Assembly (NCBI GenBank): GCA_963722815.1
Contig: CAVROM010000009.1
Span: 62,001-126,000 of the forward strand
Source: DASQFQ01 sp963722815
Lineage (GTDB): Bacteria; Actinomycetota; Thermoleophilia; Solirubrobacterales; Solirubrobacteraceae
Length of the DNA stretch: 64,000 nucleotides
Reading direction: 5' to 3'
Shown here: piece by piece, positions 7,918 to 15,636 of the stretch
Numbering within the stretch: the stretch's first letter is position 1
Layout of the letters: each line of letters begins with the position of its first letter
Notes under the pieces: generated by a model
What the model saw: the letters and a program-made list of their open reading frames with translations, nothing else
Told to the model about the DNA's origin: nothing
Database searches by the model: none
Position numbers and translations under genes: made by a program

Positions 7918-7972
7918 TTCCACGACCCCCGCACCCGTCTGCACGCGCCCCGCGGCGCAGGCCGGCACCCAC

Positions 7973-8010
7973 CGGAAGGGGGAGGTGGCGCTGCCACGAT
8001 CCCCCTTCGG
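7973..8010. terminator. strong hairpin after ftcD
   Basis: CGGAAGGGGGAGGTGGC and GCCACGATCCCCCTTCGG form a long stem around a GCT loop, with one bulge and one mismatch. It lies in the 170-base gap after ftcD. There is no U-tract, so it is a terminator-like or RNA-stabilising element rather than a canonical intrinsic terminator. The rest of the gap shows nothing else except the -10 box at 8075. Confidence 0.5.
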
Positions 8011-8074
8011 CGTGCGCCGCCCTGCATCCACGGTGCACGCACATCCAGGCACGGCGGCCGCGGAATCAACCACC

Positions 8075-8080
8075 TAGACT
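8075..8080 (+). promoter_or_regulatory. leaderless -10 element
   Basis: TAGACT lies exactly 6 bases before GTG 8087, matching the hexamer-N6-GTG pattern seen at 1188, 14168 and 17499. Confidence 0.45.
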
Positions 8081-8086
8081 GACGGC

Positions 8087-8446
8087 GTGGCTCAGACCAA
8101 GCGCAAGAAGCGTCGCTCCAAGCACCGCGGCAACGCCGCCGGGACGATCGAGGCGCGCGGCCGCACCGGCCGCAAGCCGGACGGCGCCACGACGAAGAAG
8201 GCGACGACCGCGAAGGAGCGCCGCCAGCAGCGGCTCGCCCAGCCGCCGACCTGGCAGCGCGCGACGCTGCGGGCCGCCGCGGCCGCCGGCCTGCTGTTCG
8301 TGCTCACGCAGGTCGGGCTCTTCCAGCAGGACGTCGCGCTCGGCCAGGCGATCGGCGTGTGCCTGTTCGCGATGCTGATCTACATCCCGATCGGCTACTG
8401 GTTCGACAGCTGGATGTACCGCCGCTTCAGCAAGCCCAAGCAGTGA
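8087..8446 (+). CDS. small membrane protein with basic N-terminal tail
   Basis: 119 residues. Residues 1-60 are Lys/Arg-rich (QTKRKKRRSKHRG), followed by two predicted membrane helices at about 66-82 (LRAAAAAGLLFVLTQVGLF) and 88-106 (ALGQAIGVCLFAMLIYIPIG), then YWFDSWMYRRFSKPK. No known domain is recognised; it looks like a small conserved Thermoleophilia membrane protein. Its stop overlaps the GTG of the hydrolase gene (GTGA), so the two are translationally coupled. Confidence 0.7.
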   Translation: MAQTKRKKRRSKHRGNAAGTIEARGRTGRKPDGATTKKATTAKERRQQRLAQPPTWQRATLRAAAAAGLLFVLTQVGLFQQDVALGQAIGVCLFAMLIYIPIGYWFDSWMYRRFSKPKQ

Positions 8447-9084
8447 AGGTCCACGGCTTCACCGTCGGCCCGGTCGCCGAGAACTGCTTCTTCGCGGCGC
8501 GCGAGGGGGAGGCCGCGGCGATCGTGATCGACCCCGGCGAGGAGGCCGAGCGCCTGATCGAGGGGCTCGACGACCTCGGCCTGAGCGTCGAGGCGATCCT
8601 GCTCACGCACACGCACTTCGACCACGTCGGCGCGGTCGCGCCGCTTGCCCGCCACACCGGCGCGCCGGTCTACTGCCCGGAGCTCGAGCAGCACGTGCTC
8701 GCCGACATCATGAGCTACGTCCCGTGGCCCGGCTTCGGCCCGTTCGAGTCCTATGACGCCGACGAGCTCGTCAGCGGCGGCGAGAAGCTCCAGCTCGCCG
8801 GCTTCGACATCGACGTCCTCTTCACCCCGGGCCACTCGCCCGGCCACGTCACCTACTCGATCCCGGCCGAGCAGGCGATGTTCTCGGGCGACGTCCTGTT
8901 CCAGGGCTCGATCGGCCGCACCGACCTCCCGGGCGGGGACACGCAGACGCTGATGAACACGCTCGCCGACCTGGTCGAGCGGCTGCCGGACGAGACGGTC
9001 GTGTACCCCGGCCACATGGGGGTCACCACGATCGGCCGGGAGCGGGCGGAGAACCCGTTCCTGCGCGAGCTTGCGCAACGCTGA
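8443..9084 (+). CDS. metallo-beta-lactamase fold hydrolase, glyoxalase II-like
   Basis: 213 residues from the coupled GTG at 8443. The metal-binding signature HTHFDH is at residues 56-61, with further ligands in TPGHSPGHV and SGDVLF, and a final YPGHMGVTTIG. The SIGRTDLPGGD loop and overall length are typical of the hydroxyacylglutathione hydrolase-like subfamily, which binds two metals and cleaves thioesters. In an actinobacterium the natural thiol would not be glutathione, so the substrate is uncertain. Its only operon partner is the small membrane protein upstream. Confidence 0.85.
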   Translation: MKVHGFTVGPVAENCFFAAREGEAAAIVIDPGEEAERLIEGLDDLGLSVEAILLTHTHFDHVGAVAPLARHTGAPVYCPELEQHVLADIMSYVPWPGFGPFESYDADELVSGGEKLQLAGFDIDVLFTPGHSPGHVTYSIPAEQAMFSGDVLFQGSIGRTDLPGGDTQTLMNTLADLVERLPDETVVYPGHMGVTTIGRERAENPFLRELAQR

Positions 9085-9148
9085 GCGAACTCGACGAATG
9101 GCCAATGGCTAGGAACCCGGGAAACGGGCAACATCCCCTGCGCAAGGC

Positions 9149-9230
9149 GGGCGCACGGATGAGGCCCCGACCGGGTTGAGAAGCAGCCAGAGGACACTGG
9201 CTGGTCGGCCGGGGCCTCATCGGTGCGCCC
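9149..9230. other. large two-tier hairpin in the 370-base gap before the CAP gene
   Basis: GGGCGCAC (9149-9156) pairs with GTGCGCCC (9223-9230) and GATGAGGCCCC (9158-9168) with GGGGCCTCATC (9211-9221), separated by a single mismatch. An inner stem CAGCCAG (9184-9190)/CTGGCTG (9197-9203) closes a 6-base loop. It could be a terminator for the hydrolase operon, a small RNA or a palindromic insertion; no U-tract is present. Confidence 0.5.
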
Positions 9231-9350
9231 CACGTGGTTCGGTCCCTCTTCGGCTCTACGGCCGATCCGGCCGAAAGCTTGAGTGCCGTTTGCTCAGCGG
9301 TTTCCACCGTTCAGTATCCCTGGTGGTTTCGAGTATGCAAACTGCGGGAA

Positions 9351-9418
9351 TCCGTGTCCCAGCGCCACGAGGGGGAGAAGCCAGCGGGGCGTAGGCTCGA
9401 CCGGACCGAGGACACGGA
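9351..9418 (+). other. stem enclosing a G-rich core ahead of the CAP gene
   Basis: TCCGTGTCC (9351-9359) pairs perfectly with GGACACGGA (9410-9418), enclosing a 50-base purine-rich core. It lies in the leader of the CAP-domain gene, ending 36 bases before its start. It does not match any riboswitch class I can recognise by eye. Confidence 0.35.
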
Positions 9419-9454
9419 CCGGCCACATACGAACTTCCTGGCTGGAGGGTTCTT

Positions 9455-10029
9455 GTGGACACGTTCCTCGTCGCCGTGCCGATACGTGGGTGCGCGCGTC
9501 TGGTTGCTGGTATCGCTCTGATGGTCGCAGCGCTCTCGCTGGGCCCCGACGTCGCCGAGGCACAGGGCTGCCGCGGCGCCCGCGCCCTCACGGCTCCGGC
9601 CGGAGCCACGCTCTGCTTGATCAACGTGCAGCGCCGCGCACGCGGCCTCGCGCCGCTCAGCACCAACGCCACCCTGGTGCGAGCGGCGCGACGCCACGCG
9701 TCCGACATGGTGCTCCGCAACTACTTCTCGCACGTGTCGCTGAGCGGCGCGACGTTCACCGTCCGCCTGCAGCGCAATGGCTACCTGCGCAGCAACTGCT
9801 CGTGGAGCGCCGGTGAGACGCTGGCGTGGGGGATCGGCGCGAGGGCCACGCCGGCGGCGACCGTGACGGCCTGGATGCACAGCCCGCCGCACCGCGCCGT
9901 GCTGCTCGGCCGCTCGTACCGCGAGGCCGGCATCGGCGCCGTGGGCGGCGTGCCGGGCAACCCTTCCACCGGCGTGACGTACGTCGGGGAGTTCGGGCGC
10001 CGACGCTGCTGCGAACCGACCCTTCATAA
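9455..10029 (+). CDS. secreted CAP-domain (SCP/PR-1) protein, probable 3' frameshift
   Basis: The start at GTG 9455 is supported by GGAGGG a few bases upstream. A signal peptide (RLVAGIALMVAALSLGPDVAEA) is followed by a CAP domain: LINVQRRARGLAPL, RAARRHASDMVLRNYFSHVS, AWMHSPPHRAVLLGRSYREAGIGAV and TYVGEFG. The His/Glu pairs of the CAP cavity are visible (FSH, SAGE, HSPPH). After GEFG this frame has no stop until deep inside hisS, whereas the frame reached by a one-base shift stops at 10029, 11 bases before hisS. I therefore infer a single indel near 10000. Extracellular, function unknown; bacterial CAP proteins are often envelope-associated. Confidence 0.7.
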
Positions 10030-10040
10030 ACTCAGCCCGC

Positions 10041-11288
10041 GTGAGCCCGAAGATCCAGGCCCCGCGGGGAACCTTCGACGTACTCGGCGACGACGCGCTC
10101 GCGCGCTCCGCGCTCGAGGCGCAGGCCCGCCGCATCCTCGAGCGCGCGGGCTATGCGCGCATCGAGACGCCGACCTTCGAGGCGACCGAACTGTTCGCGC
10201 GCGGCGTCGGCGAGTCGACCGACGTCGTGCAGAAGGAGATGTACACGCTCGACGAGGGGCCGAGCGAGTCGCTGACGCTGCGCCCGGAGGGCACCGCGCC
10301 GGTGTGCCGCGCCTACCTCGAGCACGGCATGCACAAGGAGCCGCAGCCGGTGAAGCTGTGGTACCTGAGCAGCTTCTTCCGCCGCGAGCGCCCGCAGGCC
10401 GGGCGCTTCCGCCAGTTCTGGCAGGTCGGCGCCGAGGCGATCGGCTCCGACGACCCGGCCGTCGACGCCGAGCTGATCCTGCTGCTCTCCGAGCTGCTGG
10501 AGGCGGTCGGCGCGCGCGGGCTGCGGCTGCGGCTCTCGAGCCTCGGGACGCCGGCCACGCGCGAGACCTACCGTCGCGACCTCCAGGATTACCTGCGCGC
10601 GCACGAGGGCGAGCTGTCCGAGGAGGTGCGCGGGCGGATCGACCTCAACCCGCTGCGGGCGTTCGACGCCGACCACCCCGGCACCCGCCGGGTGATGGAG
10701 GGCGCGCCGCTGCTGCTCGACCACCTCACGGACGAGGACCGCGAGCACTTCGAGGCCGTCAAGACGCTGCTCGACGGCGCGGGTGTCGCCTACGAGGTCG
10801 ACCCGACGCTCGTGCGCGGCCTCGACTACTACACGCGCACGGTGTTCGAGATGACGTCCGACGAGCTCGGCGCCCAGAGCGGCGTCGGCGGCGGCGGGCG
10901 CTACGACGGGCTGATGGAGATCATCGGCGGCCCGGCCACGCCCGGCATGGGCTGGGCGGCGGGCGTCGAGCGGATCCTGCTGGCCTCGCCGCGGCCGCCG
11001 GTCGCGCAGCCGCCGCTCGACCTCTACGTCGCGTTCGTCAGCGACGAGTACCGGCCCGGCGCCTTCCGCCTCGCCGCCGACGCGCGCCGCGCCGGCTACT
11101 CGGCGCGGCTGGAGCTCGGCGGGCGCTCGCTGAAGGGCCAGCTCAAGCAGGCGGACCGCGCCGGGGCACGCTTCGTTGCGATCCTGGGTGAGGAGGGGAC
11201 GTCCCTCAAGGACATGGAGTCAGGGGAGCAGAAGACGGTGGAGCCCGACACGGTGATGCACCACATCAGGGGCGGCAAGGCCCTGTGA
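10041..11288 (+). CDS. hisS: histidine-tRNA ligase
   Basis: 415 residues from GTG 10041. Class II synthetase motifs are in order: APRGTFDVL, PEGTAPVCRAYLEHG and FRRERPQAGRFRQFWQ (motif 2), LVRGLDYYTRTVFE (the histidine-specific motif), GGGGRYDGLMEIIGGP, and GMGWAAGVERILLA (motif 3). The C-terminal anticodon-binding domain starts at DLYVAFVSDEYRPGAF. Length is normal for the family. The stop overlaps the aspS GTG (GTGA), giving the common hisS-aspS operon. It charges tRNA-His in the cytoplasm. Confidence 0.96.
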   Translation: MSPKIQAPRGTFDVLGDDALARSALEAQARRILERAGYARIETPTFEATELFARGVGESTDVVQKEMYTLDEGPSESLTLRPEGTAPVCRAYLEHGMHKEPQPVKLWYLSSFFRRERPQAGRFRQFWQVGAEAIGSDDPAVDAELILLLSELLEAVGARGLRLRLSSLGTPATRETYRRDLQDYLRAHEGELSEEVRGRIDLNPLRAFDADHPGTRRVMEGAPLLLDHLTDEDREHFEAVKTLLDGAGVAYEVDPTLVRGLDYYTRTVFEMTSDELGAQSGVGGGGRYDGLMEIIGGPATPGMGWAAGVERILLASPRPPVAQPPLDLYVAFVSDEYRPGAFRLAADARRAGYSARLELGGRSLKGQLKQADRAGARFVAILGEEGTSLKDMESGEQKTVEPDTVMHHIRGGKAL

Positions 11289-13051
11289 GGCCTCCGCGCG
11301 CGAACCTCTACCGCGACGCCTGGGCCGGCGAGCTGCGCTCCGGCGACGTCGACTCGACCGTGCGCGTGGCCGGCTGGGTGCACCGCCGGCGCGACCACGG
11401 CGGGCTGATCTTCATCGACCTGCGCGACCGCACCGGGATCGTCCAGCTCGTCTTCCACCCCGAGACCGCCCCCGACGCCCACGCGCTGGCCGAGCGGCTG
11501 CGCCCCGAGCACGTCGTCACCGCGGCCGGCACGATCGTGCGGCGCGAGGAGGGCAACGTCAACCCGAAGCTCGAGACCGGCGAGATCGAGCTCGCGGTCG
11601 CCGAGGCCGAGACGCTGGCCGAGTCGGAGACGCCGCCGTTCCCGGTCGACGAGGAGTCGCCCGTCGACGAGCTGCTGCGGCTGCGCCACCGCGTCATCGA
11701 CCTGCGCCGGGCCGGCATGCAGCACGCGATGACCGTCCGCCACACGGTCAACCGCGCGATCCGCGACTACCTCAACGCGCACGACTTCCTCGAGATGGAG
11801 ACGCCGATCATGACGCGCTCCACGCCCGAGGGCGCGCGCGACTTCCTCGTGCCGTCGCGCCTCAGCCCCGGCGACTTCTACGCGCTCCCGCAGTCGCCGC
11901 AGCTGTTCAAGCAGATGCTGATGATGGCCGGCTACGAGCGCTACTACCAGATCGCCCGCTGCTTCCGGGACGAGGATCTGCGCGCCGACCGCCAGCCGGA
12001 GTTCACCCAGCTCGACATGGAGATGAGCTTCGTCGAGCAGGAGGACGTGCTCGAGACCGTCGAGGGAATGCTCGCGCGCGTCTACGAGGCGACCGGCTTC
12101 GAGGTCGCGCCGCCGCCGTGGCCGCGGATGACGGCCTACGAGGCGATGCTCCGCTACGGCTCCGACAAGCCCGACGTGCGCTTCGGGCTCGAGATCACCG
12201 ACCTCGGCGAGGCGCTGGCCGAGACCGAGTTCCGCGTCTTCGCCGGCGTGCTCGGCGGCGGCGGCGTGGTGCGCGGGCTCAACGCCGGCGCGCGCGAGCT
12301 GTCGCGCAAGGACCTCGACGGGCTGACCGAATTTGTCCAGCGCTACGGCGCGGGCGGGCTCGTGTGGGCGTTTGTGGAGGAGGGCGGCAGCTGGCGCTCC
12401 CCGGCGGCGAAGGCGCTCTCCGACACCGAGCGCGCGGAGATCGCGCGCCGGTTGAGCGCGCGCGAGGGCGACGTCCTGTTCATCGTCGCCGACACGGAGC
12501 CGACCGCGGCCGCGGCGCTCGGCGCGCTGCGGCTCGAGCTCTCGCAACGCTTTCAGCTCGTCCCCGAGGGCCGCCACGAGACGCTGTGGGTGGTCGACTT
12601 CCCCGCCTTCGAGTGGAGCGAGGGGGAGGGGCGCTGGCAGGCGGTGCACCACCCGTTCACCACGCCGACCGGCGACTTCTCCGACCCGGGCTCGATGCGC
12701 TCGCTCGGCTACGACATCGTGCTCGACGGCACCGAGATCGGCGGCGGGTCGATTCGTATCCATCGCCCGGAGGTCCAGCGCGAGGTCTTCAAGGTGCTCG
12801 GCATCTCCGAGGAGGAGGCGGAGGAGCGCTTCGGCTTCCTGCTCGACGCGATGCGCTACGGCGCGCCGCCGCACGGCGGGCTCGCGCTCGGCCTCGACCG
12901 CATCGTGGCGCTGATCGCCGGGCACGACTCGATCCGCGACGTGATCGCGTTCCCGAAGACCGCGAGCGGCGCCGATCCGCTCACCGGCGCGCCGGCCGCT
13001 GTCGACCCGCCGCAGCTGGCGGAGCTCGGGCTGCGACTGAAATCACCCTAA
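11285..13051 (+). CDS. aspS: aspartate-tRNA ligase (likely non-discriminating Asp/Asn)
   Basis: 588 residues, bacterial-type length. The N-terminal OB-fold anticodon domain (VRVAGWVHRRRDHGGLIFID) is followed by the class II core: ETPIMTRSTPEGARDFLVPS, FKQMLMMAGYERYYQIARCF (motif 2), the bacterial GAD insertion, IGGGSIRIH, and GLALGLDRIVALIAG (motif 3). The discriminating-versus-non-discriminating status cannot be decided by eye. Translationally coupled to hisS. The stop is followed by a sigma-28-like site for the next gene. Confidence 0.95.
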   Translation: MRPPRANLYRDAWAGELRSGDVDSTVRVAGWVHRRRDHGGLIFIDLRDRTGIVQLVFHPETAPDAHALAERLRPEHVVTAAGTIVRREEGNVNPKLETGEIELAVAEAETLAESETPPFPVDEESPVDELLRLRHRVIDLRRAGMQHAMTVRHTVNRAIRDYLNAHDFLEMETPIMTRSTPEGARDFLVPSRLSPGDFYALPQSPQLFKQMLMMAGYERYYQIARCFRDEDLRADRQPEFTQLDMEMSFVEQEDVLETVEGMLARVYEATGFEVAPPPWPRMTAYEAMLRYGSDKPDVRFGLEITDLGEALAETEFRVFAGVLGGGGVVRGLNAGARELSRKDLDGLTEFVQRYGAGGLVWAFVEEGGSWRSPAAKALSDTERAEIARRLSAREGDVLFIVADTEPTAAAALGALRLELSQRFQLVPEGRHETLWVVDFPAFEWSEGEGRWQAVHHPFTTPTGDFSDPGSMRSLGYDIVLDGTEIGGGSIRIHRPEVQREVFKVLGISEEEAEERFGFLLDAMRYGAPPHGGLALGLDRIVALIAGHDSIRDVIAFPKTASGADPLTGAPAAVDPPQLAELGLRLKSP

Positions 13052-13076
13052 GGGGGCGCGGCTCGTCTGCCGATAG
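13049..13076 (+). promoter_or_regulatory. sigma-28/WhiG-like promoter of the secreted thioredoxin-fold gene
   Basis: TAAG (13049-13052), a 16-base spacer, then GCCGATAG (13069-13076), ten bases before ATG 13087. This matches the FliA/WhiG consensus TAAA-N15-GCCGATAA at most positions and the GCCGATAC sites of the pilus genes. The -35 overlaps the aspS stop codon. Confidence 0.6.
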
Positions 13077-13086
13077 GGGGTGAGAC

Positions 13087-14157
13087 ATGAGCCAGATCTC
13101 GCCGCCGATTCGCATCCTCCTCGTCGCTGTCATCGGCCTCTGCGCCGCCTACATGCTCTTCCTCAAGCCGAAGGACGAGGCCGTGCCCGCCGCGCCCGCG
13201 CCGGCCGCGACGACCATCCCCGCCAAGGACCCGGGCGCCAAGACGCAGAGCAAGCCGGGCGCCATCGTCCAGAAGGCGACCGCCGACACGCAGAACGCTT
13301 CCGACCGCGCCGAGCAGGCCGCCGGTACCTCCCAGGGCATCGATGACGGCAAGACCGACGGCACCACCTCCGTCGGCCCCGCCAGCAGTGGCGTGAACAC
13401 GAACCCCGTCACCAAGGCTCCCGCCACCGGCCAGACTTCCGCGCCCGCGCCGATCACCAACGACGCGCTCGCGTCGCTGCCGAAGGACGTGCGCAAGGCG
13501 ATCAAGCAGCGCAAGGTCCTCGCGCTGCTGTTCTGGAACAACCGCTCTTACGACGACCGTGCCGTGCGCCGCGAGCTCAAGCACGTGAGCACCTACGGCA
13601 AGCAGGTCTTCGTCGCCGCGCGGCCGATCAAGAACGTCGCCCGTTACCAGGCCATCACGCGCGGGGTCGACGTCGAGCAGTCCCCGACCATCGTGGTCGT
13701 CGACTCGAACCTCAAGGCCGTCACGCTGGTCGGCTACGTCGACCGCGACACGATCGACCAGGCGGTCGTCGACTCCCTCCGCGCCTCCGGCGGCAGCCTG
13801 ATCAAGAACCCGTACTACCGTCGCCTCGACGCCATCTGCACCTCCGGCAACCAGCAGGTCAAGGCGCTGCAGCAGCCGTCCGCGGCTGCCGCCATCCCCG
13901 CCTACCTCGTGGGCGTCCAGGGTGTCGTGGTGGACATGAAGAGCAAGGCCACGGCGATCAAGCCCCCGCACAAGTACGCGGGCTTCCACGCCGCGTTCAA
14001 GCGCTACCTCGGTGACAACATCGCCCTGACCAACTGGGCCGTCGCCCACTCCAAGACGCAGGGCGCGACGGCGGTCAAGACGGTGACCAAGCGTGGCAAG
14101 GCGCTGGACAAGAAGTTCAAGAAGGCCCACGGCGGCCACAGCCTGAGCTGCTTCTAG
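13087..14157 (+). CDS. membrane-anchored thioredoxin-fold-like protein lacking CxxC
   Basis: 356 residues. Residues 7-22 form a membrane anchor (IRILLVAVIGLCAAYMLF). A low-complexity Ala/Pro/Thr linker follows to about 125, then a globular domain: LALLFWNNRSYDDRAVRREL, VFVAARPIKNVARYQAITRG, VEQSPTIVVVDSNLKAVTLVGYVD. This order (strand, FWN, helix, cis-Pro-like SPT, strand) is thioredoxin-like, but the CxxC site is replaced by NRSYDD, so it is not a redox enzyme. The C-terminus is basic with a late Cys (SLSCF). The sigma-28-like promoter links it to the pilus genes; a role in pilus or envelope assembly is my inference. Confidence 0.6.
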   Translation: MSQISPPIRILLVAVIGLCAAYMLFLKPKDEAVPAAPAPAATTIPAKDPGAKTQSKPGAIVQKATADTQNASDRAEQAAGTSQGIDDGKTDGTTSVGPASSGVNTNPVTKAPATGQTSAPAPITNDALASLPKDVRKAIKQRKVLALLFWNNRSYDDRAVRRELKHVSTYGKQVFVAARPIKNVARYQAITRGVDVEQSPTIVVVDSNLKAVTLVGYVDRDTIDQAVVDSLRASGGSLIKNPYYRRLDAICTSGNQQVKALQQPSAAAAIPAYLVGVQGVVVDMKSKATAIKPPHKYAGFHAAFKRYLGDNIALTNWAVAHSKTQGATAVKTVTKRGKALDKKFKKAHGGHSLSCF

Positions 14158-14167
14158 GCCTCGCGCC

Positions 14168-14173
14168 TACACT
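14168..14173 (+). promoter_or_regulatory. leaderless -10 element of the IscU-like/mnmA unit
   Basis: TACACT lies exactly 6 bases before GTG 14180; the same TACACT-N6-GTG arrangement precedes alaS. Confidence 0.5.
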
Positions 14174-14179
14174 CGGCGC

Positions 14180-14560
14180 GTGAGCGCCGAGGGCTTCACC
14201 GAACACCTCGAGTTTCCCCAGGGGAAGGGGTACGTGCCCGCCGGCGCTTTCATGGGAGCGGCCGGCGGCGCCTCGTGCGGCGACATGATCTCGCTGTCGC
14301 TGGCGGTCGAGGGCTCCGTCGTCACCGGCGCGGGCTTCGAGGCCTCCGGCTGCGGCGCGATGGTCGCCGCGGGCTCGGCGGCGGTGGCGCTGGTCTCCGG
14401 CGCCCCGGTGCTCGACGCGGCACGCGTGGGCACGGCCGCGATCGCGGCCGAGCTCGGCGGGCTGTCGCCGGGCAAGCTGCACGCGGCCGAGCTGGCCGCC
14501 GACGCGCTGCACCGCGCGCTCGGGCTGGCGGCGCGCGCGGACGCCGCGGTTGCGCTGGAT
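14180..14560 (+). CDS. IscU/NifU-like scaffold domain, likely fused to MnmA through a frameshift
   Basis: About 127 residues from GTG 14180. The IscU signature is visible as HLEFPQGKGYVPAG, then GGASCGDMISLSL (first ligand Cys with its Asp) and FEASGCGAMVAAGSAAVAL (second Cys). The third conserved Cys is absent where LGLAARADAAVAL lies. The frame has no stop until 15064, far inside mnmA, which is not credible for an independent gene. A one-base shift near 14560 would join ALGLAARADAAVAL to SRALVAMSGGVDS, giving an IscU-MnmA fusion. Scaffold domains pass iron-sulfur clusters or sulfur; next to a tRNA thiolase a sulfur-delivery role is plausible. Confidence 0.6.
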
Positions 14561-15590
14561 CCCGTCGCGGGCGCTCGTCGCGATGAGCGGAGGGGTGGAC
14601 TCGGCGGTCGCGGCGCTGCTCACCGGCTCGGACGCGGTCGCCGTGACGCTCGAGCTGTGGGCGGACGAGGCCAACGACGCCGAGGCGTCGTGCTGCTCCG
14701 CGCACGCCGTGCGGGTCGCGCGCGCGCTCGCGCACGGGATGGGGATGCCGCACTTCACGCTGGACCTGCGCTCGGAGTTCCGCGCCGGCGTGGTCGAGCC
14801 GTGGCTGGCCGGGCACGCGGCGGGGGAGACGCCGAACCCGTGCGTCGGCTGCAACGGCCACGTGCGGCTCGACGCGATGCTGGAGTTCGCCGACGCGCTC
14901 GGCTGCGCCGTCCTGGCGACCGGTCACTACGCGCGCGTGAGCGAGGATGGGCTGCTGCGCGGCGCGGCCGACCCCGCCAAGGACCAGGCGTACATGCTGT
15001 GCGCGCTGTCGCCGGCGACGCTGGCGCGGATGCGCTTCCCGCTCGGCGAGCTGACCAAGCCTGAGGTGCGGGCGCTGGCGGCCGAGGCGGATCTGCCGGT
15101 GGCCTCGAAGGCCGACTCGCAGGACCTCTGCTTCCTCGCCGGCACCGGTCGCGCGGCGTTCCTGGCGAGGCACGGAGGCGCGCGCGAGCGGCCGGGCGAG
15201 ATCGTCGACCGCGGCGGGCGCGTGCTCGGCCGCCACCGCGGCCACCACGGCTTCACGGTCGGGCAGCGCAAGGGGATCGGCGTGGCGGCGCCGGAGCCGC
15301 TGTACGTGCTGGCCACCGACGCGCGCACGAACCGCGTGACGGTCGGCGAGCGGGCGGAGCTGGCCACGCGCGAGGTGGCGGTCCGCGGCGCGCGGCTGCA
15401 CCGGCCGGCGGAGGAGGTCGACTCGGTCCGCCTCCGGTACCGCTCCCGACCATTGCCGTGCCGGGTCGAGGCGCAAGGCTCAGGGAGGATCACGCTCTAC
15501 CTCGCGGAGCCGTGCGACGGAGCCGCCCCGGGCCAGACCGCCTGCCTGTACGCCGGCGACGTGGTCGTCGGCTACGGCACGATCAGCTGA
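14550..15590 (+). CDS. mnmA: tRNA-specific 2-thiouridylase MnmA
   Basis: 347 codons counted from TTG 14550, but the enzyme proper begins at RALVAMSGGVDSAVAALL, whose SGGVDS is the PP-loop ATP pyrophosphatase motif. Catalytic cysteines lie in TPNPCVGCNGHVRLDAML (first Cys) and SQDLCFLAG (second Cys). ATGHYARVSEDG and KDQAYMLCAL are family motifs, and GFTVGQRKGIG starts the C-terminal barrel. It thiolates U34 of tRNA-Lys, -Glu and -Gln. There is no good start codon of its own, which supports fusion to the IscU-like domain. The stop abuts a palindromic repeat. Confidence 0.92.
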   Translation: MRWIPSRALVAMSGGVDSAVAALLTGSDAVAVTLELWADEANDAEASCCSAHAVRVARALAHGMGMPHFTLDLRSEFRAGVVEPWLAGHAAGETPNPCVGCNGHVRLDAMLEFADALGCAVLATGHYARVSEDGLLRGAADPAKDQAYMLCALSPATLARMRFPLGELTKPEVRALAAEADLPVASKADSQDLCFLAGTGRAAFLARHGGARERPGEIVDRGGRVLGRHRGHHGFTVGQRKGIGVAAPEPLYVLATDARTNRVTVGERAELATREVAVRGARLHRPAEEVDSVRLRYRSRPLPCRVEAQGSGRITLYLAEPCDGAAPGQTACLYAGDVVVGYGTIS

Positions 15591-15636
15591 CGAATGTCAG
15601 CTCGAGGTCGCTATGCGACCTCGAGACGACTTTCGT
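15590..15636. repeat. palindromic repeat, copy A
   Basis: ACGAATGTCA outside, CTCGAGGTCGC/GCGACCTCGAG as a perfect inner stem around TAT, and ACGACTTTCGT at the other end. It belongs to a five-copy family in this window (also 34792, 34841, 45714, 45764). It lies between convergent mnmA and the HxlR gene and supplies the HxlR stop codon from its loop. Confidence 0.8.

Noticed and set aside
9330..9420. Possible cobalamin, c-di-AMP or c-di-GMP riboswitch before the CAP gene
   Set aside because: None of the diagnostic conserved cores (for example GACGCAAAGCC for GEMM-I) is present; only a stem could be supported.
9478..9485. GCCGATAC inside the start of the CAP gene
   Set aside because: It matches the -10 octamer, but the -35 is GACA and it lies inside the coding region behind a good Shine-Dalgarno and GTG at 9455; probably chance.
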